NCBI GenBank assembly: GCA_021786555.1
Contig: JAJYNB010000047.1
Location: 1 to 18,270, forward strand
DNA: 18,270 nucleotides
Direction: 5' to 3'
From: Bacillota bacterium
GTDB lineage: Bacteria > Bacillota > Desulfitobacteriia > Desulfitobacteriales > JAJXUE01
The notes under the pieces: generated by a model
Databases searched by the model: none
Seen by the model: only the letters and a program-made list of their open reading frames with translations
What the model was told of the DNA's origin: nothing
Program-made: the position numbers and the translations under genes
Part shown: piece by piece, positions 1 through 5,683 of the stretch
Layout: every line of letters begins with the position of its first letter
Numbering within the stretch: position 1 is the first letter of the stretch

Positions 1-26
1 GTCCTTTGATAGATTCGAAAATATAG

Positions 27-70
27 AGAGGCACAAACCCTTGCCAAGCGGGTTTGTGCCTCTATCTTTT
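27..70 (+). terminator. Intrinsic-terminator-like hairpin fused to the truncated BMP gene
   Basis: Bases 27-40 pair perfectly with 50-63 (14 bp) around a 9-nt loop, and the stem is followed by the T-rich stretch ATCTTTT. This looks like the Rho-independent terminator of a plus-strand gene lying left of the window. It is odd that the BMP reading frame runs straight out of the right arm of this stem, which leaves no room for a promoter, a ribosome binding site or the 5' third of the gene. The pairing is seen directly; the terminator role is inference. Confidence 0.6.
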
Positions 71-848
71 CAGTGCAACTATTCGCCATGAATTGTTGAA
101 ATTTGCAGGATTAACAGAAAAGTTCGGCTTTAAAACTGCTCCAAACGTAGGGACATATTATGGCCGGATGTACCAAGCTCGTTATCTGAGTGGCATTGTA
201 GCTGGCAAGATGACGAAGAGTAACGTTCTGGGCTATGTTGCGGCCCAACCGATTTCGAAGGTCATCCGCGGCATTAACGCCTTCACTTTGGGAGCTCAAT
301 CGGTTAATCCTAATGTACAGGTAAAAGTTGTTTGGACTAACACTTGGTATGATCCTGCCGCTGAGAAGGAAGCAGCCAAGAGCTTACTGACAGCAGGAGC
401 AGATATCATTACCCAGGAACAAGATACACCTTCTGCCCAGCAGGCTGCTCAAGATGCCGGCAAGTATGGAATTGGCTTCAGTAGCGACATGAAGGCGTAT
501 GCCCCTAAGGCTGAACTGACGGCTCCGATTTGGAACTGGGGACCGTACTATGCTAAGGTGGTTGAAGCAGTTAAAAACGGCACTTGGAAGACTGGTCAAG
601 ATTGGCCGTCCATTCAAAGCGGCATTGTCGACCTGGCGCCTTATGGCGACATGGTCCCGCAAGATGTCCGAACCCTTGTAGACCAAAAGAAACAAGACCT
701 GGCAAATGGCAAATTTGACGTTTTCTGGGGTCCGATTAAGGCCCAAGACGGTCAAACTAAAGTGGCAGAAGGTCAAAAAATGAGTGACGACGATATGCTC
801 AATATGAACTGGTTTGTTAAGGGTGTTGTAGGAACTATTCCAAAATAA
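54..848 (+). pseudogene. BMP-family (PnrA-like) ABC substrate-binding protein, 5'-truncated
   Basis: The open frame gives 264 residues. From about residue 24 (FGFKTAPNVGTYYGRMYQAR) to the C-terminal VKGVVGTIPK it matches the BMP/PnrA family (PF02608), lipoproteins that bind purine nucleosides or bases outside the cell and deliver them to an ABC importer. Family members have roughly 340-380 residues and begin with a signal peptide and lipobox cysteine. Both are missing here, with about the first 100 residues. The first ~22 residues are unlike the family and come from the right arm of a terminator-like hairpin; the nominal TTG start has no Shine-Dalgarno sequence, and the ATG at 88 is out of frame. 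The remaining body has no stop or frameshift, so the loss looks recent or is an assembly artefact. The two permease genes and the ATPase downstream are intact, so the importer may use a binding protein encoded elsewhere. Confidence 0.7.
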
Positions 849-878
849 ATCTTTTGGCTTTTACCACACATAAATACC

Positions 879-905
879 GGGGGGCTGCGAAAGCCCCCTT
901 CTCTA
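879..905 (+). terminator. Hairpin after the BMP remnant
   Basis: GGGGGCT at 880-886 pairs with AGCCCCC at 892-898 around a GCGAA loop and is followed by TTCTCT. It sits 31 nt after the BMP stop and 70 nt before the ATPase gene. In BMP importer operons a stem here usually trims the abundant binding-protein transcript and lets some transcripts pass to the membrane components. The U-tract is weak, so partial termination or 3'-end protection is likelier than a full stop. Confidence 0.5.
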
Positions 906-975
906 CTGTTACTATGAAATCCGACAGTGTTTTTCTGATTGCAGGGATGTAGAATCCCGTATTTGGAGGATTAAA

Positions 976-2496
976 ATGTCAGCACCTCTGGTGGAGATGA
1001 AAAACATTACAAAAAAGTTCCCCGGTGTGATTGCCAATTCCGGGGCTAATCTAGTGGTGCAGGCTGGAGAGATTCACGCCTTACTCGGGGAAAATGGAGC
1101 AGGTAAAAGCACCTTAATGAGCGTGCTAACCGGCCTGTACAAACCCGATGAAGGAGATATTTATCTTTCAGGTGAAAAAATCGCTTTCCGGTCACCTAAA
1201 GATGCTATTAAAGCGGGTATAGGAATGGTGCACCAGCACTTTCGATTAGTCGCTCCTTTTACAGTGACGGAAAATGTGGCTTTGGGCCTGACTGGTGGCT
1301 TTCGGATCAATCTTGACAAGCTAGCAAAAGAAATCTCCGCTTTGTCGCATGACTATGGTTTGCAACTTGATCCAGAGGCTCGCATCTGGCAATTGTCCGT
1401 GGGTGAGCAGCAGCGCGTAGAAATTATCAAATTGCTTTACCGCAAAACGAAGATTCTGATATTGGATGAACCAACTGCTGTGTTGACCCCGCAGGAAGCG
1501 CATGATTTATACGCTACTTTGCGGCGGATGGCGCAGGAAGGTTGTGCAGTTATCTTCATTACACACAAGCTCCAGGAAGTAATGGATGCCGCTGACACCA
1601 TTACGATTCTAAGGGGCGGATGTACTATCGCAACCATGTCCAAAAAGGATACTGATACAAAACAACTTGTTCAGTTAATGGTAGGGAGGGAAATCGAGCA
1701 TAAGAGCGGGGTAATCGGCGGGGAAATTAAGGGTAATACGATTCTGCAGATTGATTCAGTTCATGCGCTGAACGATAAGGGGCTGCCGGCTTTGAAGGAT
1801 GTTTCCTTGTCCATTGCGGCAGGGGAAATTTTCGGCATTGCAGCGGTTGCCGGTAATGGGCAACGAGAATTGGCAGAAGTGATTACCGGGTTGCGGCCGT
1901 ATCACTCCGGCAGTATTAGCGTTGATGGCAATCCCCTAAAACCAAATGACCCAAAAGCCTCTATTGATGCCGGCGTAAGTTATGTACCTGATGATCGTCT
2001 GGGTACGGGCTTGGTGCCAAACCTTGATGCTTTGGACAATCTCTTCCTCAAAGATTACCGCAACCCCCGTTGGGGGCGTTTTCTCCTCAAACAGGGGGCC
2101 TTCCGGGAACATGCGGCTCAGTTGGTTAAAGAGTTTTCGGTTTCAATGGCTGCCCTGTCCAACCCAGTCAAAATGATGTCCGGTGGAAACTTGCAAAAAC
2201 TGCTGTTGGCACGGGAAATATCCGCTGCGCCGCGTGTGTTGATTGCGGTTTATCCGGTACGGGGCCTGGATATTGGGGCCACAGAGAGTGTGCACAAGCT
2301 GCTAATGGAACAAAGGGCTGCCGGCAAGGCAATATTGCTCATATCCGAAGATTTGGAAGAACTATTCCTGATGGCTGACCGGATTGCTGTGATGTATGAG
2401 GGTGACATTATGGGCATTATACCCAAACATGAAGCGACAGTGGCAGAATTAGGGTTCATGATGGCTGGAGCAAAAAGGAGGGAGGTGGGCGCCTAA
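976..2496 (+). CDS. Nucleoside-type ABC importer ATPase with two NBDs
   Basis: A 506-residue cytoplasmic ATPase that powers the importer, like B. subtilis YufO/NupO and L. lactis NupA. The first NBD is complete: Walker A GENGAGKST at 38-46, Q-loop MVHQHFR at 84-90, signature LSVGEQQ at 140-146 and Walker B ILILDE at 160-165. The second NBD is degenerate, as is usual in this family: the P-loop is replaced by AAVAGNGQREL (289-299), with signature MSGGNLQ (401-407) and VYPVRGLD at 425-432 where QPTRGLD is common. The ATG has a GGAGG 7 nt upstream. The gene's last base overlaps the start of the first permease (TAATG). Substrate is purine nucleoside or related base by family and context. Length and motifs look intact. 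Confidence 0.93.
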   Translation: MSAPLVEMKNITKKFPGVIANSGANLVVQAGEIHALLGENGAGKSTLMSVLTGLYKPDEGDIYLSGEKIAFRSPKDAIKAGIGMVHQHFRLVAPFTVTENVALGLTGGFRINLDKLAKEISALSHDYGLQLDPEARIWQLSVGEQQRVEIIKLLYRKTKILILDEPTAVLTPQEAHDLYATLRRMAQEGCAVIFITHKLQEVMDAADTITILRGGCTIATMSKKDTDTKQLVQLMVGREIEHKSGVIGGEIKGNTILQIDSVHALNDKGLPALKDVSLSIAAGEIFGIAAVAGNGQRELAEVITGLRPYHSGSISVDGNPLKPNDPKASIDAGVSYVPDDRLGTGLVPNLDALDNLFLKDYRNPRWGRFLLKQGAFREHAAQLVKEFSVSMAALSNPVKMMSGGNLQKLLLAREISAAPRVLIAVYPVRGLDIGATESVHKLLMEQRAAGKAILLISEDLEELFLMADRIAVMYEGDIMGIIPKHEATVAELGFMMAGAKRREVGA

Positions 2497-3575
2497 TGAG
2501 TAGTTCCAATAAGCTGATAACGTGGCAAAAGCGCTTAGCCCCATCACCAACTATGACAGTGGCGGTAACAGTCAGTTCCATACTCTTAGCTTTGCTGTTT
2601 GGCTCTGTCCTGCTAATTTCCACCGGGTTTTCCCCGCTGGAGGTATATCATGATATGTTTACGGGAGCCTATGGCTCGACTTACGGTTTATCCGAAACCA
2701 TAGTAAAGGCGATTCCTTTAATGTTGGCGGGACTTGGCGTTTCAATCGCGTTCCGCATGCAATTATGGAACATTGGAGCAGAAGGCCAGTTTTATATGGG
2801 TGCATTCGGTGCAAGTGGTCTTGCTTTGGCTTTTCCAAGCTGGCCGGGATACATCTTATTACCGCTAATGGTTGTAGCCGGCTGTGCTATGGGCGGTTTA
2901 TGGGCTTTACTTTCCGCTGTTCCAAAGGCAAAGTGGAATGTAAATGAAGTCATCACTACTTTGATGTTAAACTATGTGGCAATACTTTGGGTGGATTATC
3001 TTGTATATGGCCCTTGGAAAGACCCTCAAGGGCATAATTTTCCGCTAAGTGCCCGGTTTAGTCCAGGGGCTACTCTACCGGCCTTCGGCAATACGCGGGT
3101 TCACTTGGGTTTAGTTTTCGCTATAGTAGCTGCGGCAATTATTTACCTGGCATTACGGCGGACCCGTTGGGGTTTTGAAATCAGAGTAATTGGTGAAAAT
3201 TCGCGCGCGGCTTCTTATGCTGGAATGAATATTAGGCGAAATGTTTTACTGGCAATGTTCATAAGCGGTGCTTTGGCAGGCTTGGCAGGAATGAGTGAAG
3301 TGGCGGGCATCACTCACAGGATCCAACACGACATTTCACCCGGTTACGGCTATACTGCGGTAATCATTGCATGGCTGGCTAAACTCCACCCGGTAGCGAT
3401 TGTTCTGGTTTCCGTATTGTTTGGTGGTCTGATTGTGGGCGGCTATACTGTGCAAACTTCCGGTGTTCCGTCTGCAACTGTTTATATGCTGCAAGGTGCT
3501 ATTCTCTTTTTCGTGCTTGGCAGCGAGATTGTTACCCATTATCGCATCCATTTCGGTCGTAAGGAGGAGGAATAA
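2496..3575 (+). CDS. ABC importer permease, first subunit (YufP/NupB-like)
   Basis: A 359-residue integral membrane protein of the BPD_transp_2 (sugar/nucleoside) permease family. After a polar N-terminus there are about eight or more hydrophobic segments, the first at about 20-43. Family hallmarks are NIGAEGQ at 92-98, NEVITTLMLNY at 150-160, and a GENSRAASYAG stretch that probably forms the cytoplasmic coupling loop. The polar HFGRKEEE tail ends in the cytoplasm. The ATG overlaps the ATPase stop by one base and has a strong AGGAGGGAGG upstream, so translation is coupled. It should pair with the next gene's product to form the channel. No truncation or frameshift is visible. Confidence 0.92.
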   Translation: MSSSNKLITWQKRLAPSPTMTVAVTVSSILLALLFGSVLLISTGFSPLEVYHDMFTGAYGSTYGLSETIVKAIPLMLAGLGVSIAFRMQLWNIGAEGQFYMGAFGASGLALAFPSWPGYILLPLMVVAGCAMGGLWALLSAVPKAKWNVNEVITTLMLNYVAILWVDYLVYGPWKDPQGHNFPLSARFSPGATLPAFGNTRVHLGLVFAIVAAAIIYLALRRTRWGFEIRVIGENSRAASYAGMNIRRNVLLAMFISGALAGLAGMSEVAGITHRIQHDISPGYGYTAVIIAWLAKLHPVAIVLVSVLFGGLIVGGYTVQTSGVPSATVYMLQGAILFFVLGSEIVTHYRIHFGRKEEE

Positions 3576-4510
3576 TGGCTGGTTCAATATGGATTGCCGC
3601 CTTAGCCACGGCCATAACGGCCGGAACGCCTATCCTTTATGCCGCTTTGGGCGAGATTATCGCAGAACGAGCTGGTGTTATGAATCTGGGTGTAGAGGGA
3701 ATGATGCTGGTAGGTGCGGTTACCGGATTTATGGTCGGCGTGCAGACCAGCCAGCCTTGGTTAGGTTTTTTGGCTGCGATTTTGGCAGGTGGCACATCGG
3801 CGACTGTATTTGCTTTCCTAACAATTACTCTTCGCGCTAATCAGGTTGTAACAGGTTTGGCTCTAACGATTTTTGGAACAGGCCTTAGTGGATTCCTCGG
3901 TAAACCTTATATTGGTGTGCCGTTACCATTAAGTTTTAAACCTATTGATATTCCTGTGCTCAGCCGCATTCCTGTGATTGGGCCGGTTCTTTTCCACCAT
4001 GATGTTTTAGTTTACTTAACTTATATCCTTGTGCCTTTACTGTGGTACTATTTTCACCGTACCAGACCTGGCCTGAGTTTACGGGCGATTGGAGAAAATC
4101 CGGGTGCCGCTGACGCTTTGGGCGTGGACATTTTTAAACTCCGTTATCTATATGTAATTATTGGCGGGATGCTTGCCGGTGCCGGGGGGGCCTACCTATC
4201 TTTGGCTTATGCTCCGAGTTGGTTGGAAAATATGACAGCAGGACGGGGATGGATTGCTGTTGCTTTAGTCATTTTTGCTATGTGGGATCCCGTAAAAGCC
4301 ATGATTGGCTCCTATTTGTTCGGCGGTGCGGATGCTCTCAGCTATACTTTCCAAGCTGCTAATATTACTATCGTTCCAACTTTCTTCTTCAAGATGATTC
4401 CCTATTTTCTTACTCTCATTGTCGTTATTTTGGCCACCCGCCGAACATTGGTTAAACACATCGTGACTCCGGGGGCTTTGGGCATCCCTTACGATAGGGA
4501 AGAGCGTTAG
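3575..4510 (+). CDS. ABC importer permease, second subunit (YufQ/NupC-like)
   Basis: A 311-residue integral membrane protein, the second BPD_transp_2 permease of the importer. The N-terminal AGVMNLGVEGMMLVGA (33-48) is the typical signature of this subunit, and AIGENPGAADALGV (171-184) corresponds to the cytoplasmic coupling loop. The rest is hydrophobic helices ending in a short charged tail. The start overlaps the preceding stop (TAATG) and an AGGAGGA precedes it, so both permeases should be made together. Length fits the family (B. subtilis YufQ is close to 320 residues). The deaminase gene follows 50 nt downstream on the same strand. Confidence 0.92.
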   Translation: MAGSIWIAALATAITAGTPILYAALGEIIAERAGVMNLGVEGMMLVGAVTGFMVGVQTSQPWLGFLAAILAGGTSATVFAFLTITLRANQVVTGLALTIFGTGLSGFLGKPYIGVPLPLSFKPIDIPVLSRIPVIGPVLFHHDVLVYLTYILVPLLWYYFHRTRPGLSLRAIGENPGAADALGVDIFKLRYLYVIIGGMLAGAGGAYLSLAYAPSWLENMTAGRGWIAVALVIFAMWDPVKAMIGSYLFGGADALSYTFQAANITIVPTFFFKMIPYFLTLIVVILATRRTLVKHIVTPGALGIPYDREER

Positions 4511-4560
4511 CTTTAATGGTATTGCTGCACAGGGTAATTACTGCTTGAGGGCGGTGTAAA

Positions 4561-5046
4561 TTGTTGGCGTACAAAGACGACTTGTATTATATCCGTTGGG
4601 CAATTAAAGTATCAAAAACAGCTAGGGAGCATGGAAACACGCCGTTTGGGGCAATCTTGGTTGATCCGGATGGAAATATTTTGTTGGAACAAGAAAACAT
4701 AGAAATAACGGAATTAAAATGTACAGGGCATGCGGAGACTATGCTCATGGAGAAGGCTTCGCAAAGTTATACGAAGGACTTTTTATGGCGGTGCAGTTTA
4801 TACACTACGGTGGAACCTTGTGCAATGTGCGCGGGGGCAATTTACTGGGGTAATGTAGGCAGAGTGGTTTACGGTATAAGCGAAGTTAAGCTCCTTGAGC
4901 AGACGGGCAATAACCAGCAAAACCCGACTTTAAGCTTGCCTTGCCGGGAGGTTTTTAGCCGGGGGCAAAAGCAAATTACGGTGATTGGTCCATTTCCGGA
5001 GTGTCAAGCTGAAGTGCTTGAGGTGCATGCAGGTTATTGGAAATAG
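4561..5046 (+). CDS. CDA-fold nucleoside/nucleobase deaminase (TadA/GuaD-like)
   Basis: A 161-residue zinc-dependent deaminase. HAE at 57-59 supplies a zinc ligand (H57) and the catalytic proton shuttle (E59); PCAMC at 86-90 supplies C87 and C90; TPFGA at 27-31 belongs to the substrate pocket. The general fold matches TadA. However, AIYWGNVGRVVYGISE after the cysteine motif, and the position directly behind a purine importer, favour a free base or nucleoside substrate (guanine, cytosine or similar) over tRNA-Arg. The start is TTG at 4561 with a modest GAGGG 9 nt upstream; no in-frame ATG gives the full domain. It probably belongs to the transporter transcript as the salvage step after uptake. 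The exact substrate cannot be fixed from sequence alone. Confidence 0.85.
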   Translation: MLAYKDDLYYIRWAIKVSKTAREHGNTPFGAILVDPDGNILLEQENIEITELKCTGHAETMLMEKASQSYTKDFLWRCSLYTTVEPCAMCAGAIYWGNVGRVVYGISEVKLLEQTGNNQQNPTLSLPCREVFSRGQKQITVIGPFPECQAEVLEVHAGYWK

Positions 5047-5081
5047 CGCTTGTTTTGGAACGGCCAGAACGCCGAATCCCA

Positions 5082-5137
5082 ATGCCGAGTGAGGCATGTC
5101 GAGGCACTTCCAAAGCTCCCCGGTGTCGAGCCGGGAG
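5082..5137. other. Two hairpins between convergent genes
   Basis: ATGCC (5082-5086) pairs with GGCAT (5093-5097). CTCCC (5116-5120) plus GG (5122-5123) pairs with CCGGGAG (5131-5137) with one bulged C. The region separates the deaminase (plus, ends 5046) from the small minus-strand gene (ends 5150). Neither stem has a convincing T-tract on either strand. They may act as 3'-end stabilisers or inefficient bidirectional terminators. I considered SRP RNA and tRNA and could not support either. Confidence 0.35.
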
Positions 5138-5149
5138 TAAAAGTTGCCG

Positions 5150-5338
5150 TTACTTAACAGTATAGGGTAGTTGGTGCTTAATACAGAATTTAACAGCCTT
5201 TTCTTCAGAAAGATAGGCATCCAGCCATAGGTCTGTTCCTACGCCCTTTATAGCCCAAAGCCATGCACCGTTTTCGTTAGTATGGTGGATTTCTACAGGA
5301 CTCTTTTGGGTAAGAAAGTCTTCAATTTGTTGGTCCAT
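5150..5338 (-). CDS. Small hypothetical protein, 62 aa
   Basis: An open frame of 62 codons with an ATG at 5338, preceded 8 nt upstream by AAAGGAG on the minus strand and, further up, by a good sigma-A-like promoter; I therefore take it as real. The product is soluble, with no signal peptide, membrane segment or cysteine pair. It has an acidic N-terminal helix, then an aromatic stretch (WLWAIKGVGTDLWLDAYLS, about 27-44), then a helix with EEKAVKFCIKHQLPY. This beta-strand/turn/helix pattern with paired tryptophans recalls the small DUF2188-like proteins of Firmicutes, but I cannot assign a family. It stands alone between the deaminase and the kinase. Function unknown. Confidence 0.7.
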   Translation of the reverse strand: MDQQIEDFLTQKSPVEIHHTNENGAWLWAIKGVGTDLWLDAYLSEEKAVKFCIKHQLPYTVK

Positions 5339-5393
5339 CTCAAACTCCTTTCTCAGCCAAATAAGAGAAATCGTTTACTATTAACGCTGCGAA

Positions 5394-5423
5394 ATAATAA
5401 ACGGGGGCTCCCACGGCTGGCAA
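5394..5423 (-). promoter_or_regulatory. Candidate sigma-A promoter of the 62-aa gene
   Basis: Read on the minus strand, TTGCCA (5423-5418) is followed after 18 nt by TATTAT (5399-5394). This would start transcription near 5387 and leave a leader of about 50 nt before the ATG at 5338. Both hexamers are close to the TTGACA/TATAAT consensus. Assignment is by eye only. Confidence 0.5.
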
Positions 5424-5514
5424 TCAATGTAAACCAGGGTGTTCTAACTTAGCATAACCGAATTATTGCAAGACAATTAGCACCCAGGCATGGCGAGGAT
5501 AATTATTTAACCGG

Positions 5515-5552
5515 CAAAGCCCAATCTCAGGTACTCATGGGATTGGGCTTTG
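5515..5552 (-). terminator. Long hairpin downstream of the histidine kinase gene
   Basis: CAAAGCCCAATC (5515-5526) pairs perfectly with GATTGGGCTTTG (5541-5552), and three further pairs (one G-U) extend it to 15 bp around an 8-nt loop. On the minus strand it lies about 130 nt past the kinase stop and is followed by CCGGTTAAATAATTAT, AT-rich but not a clean U-tract. It is the best candidate for the kinase transcript's 3' end. The rest of the 345-nt gap 5339-5683 holds the small gene's promoter and a second nested hairpin. Confidence 0.5.
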
Positions 5553-5592
5553 TAATGCGGGGCTGCGTTCGAAGGAAATCGGCACCCTTCGT

Positions 5593-5635
5593 GAGGTGCA
5601 CAGCCACAGTCCGATTGGCTTGCACCTCTTTATTA
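5593..5635. other. Nested hairpin between the kinase gene and its terminator
   Basis: GAGGTGCA (5593-5600) pairs perfectly with TGCACCTC (5621-5628), and an inner GCCA/TGGC stem (5603-5606 with 5616-5619) lies inside it. On the plus strand the stem is followed by TTTATTA, a terminator-like tail, yet the nearest plus-strand gene ends over 500 nt away. On the minus strand it lies in the kinase 3' untranslated region. Adjacent bases add further pairing (CGAAGG near 5569 with CCTTCG at 5586-5591). The role is unknown. Confidence 0.35.
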
Positions 5636-5683
5636 TGCTTATGGAGTTGACACAGGCTGGTTACAACATCTTCGGGGTTTGCT

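Noticed and set aside
5047..5149. Possible SRP RNA or tRNA, since scr lies near a tadA-type gene in B. subtilis and 5119-5135 resembles a T-arm
   Set aside because: The universal SRP core is absent, the loop does not fit TTCRA, and no acceptor or anticodon stem can be built.
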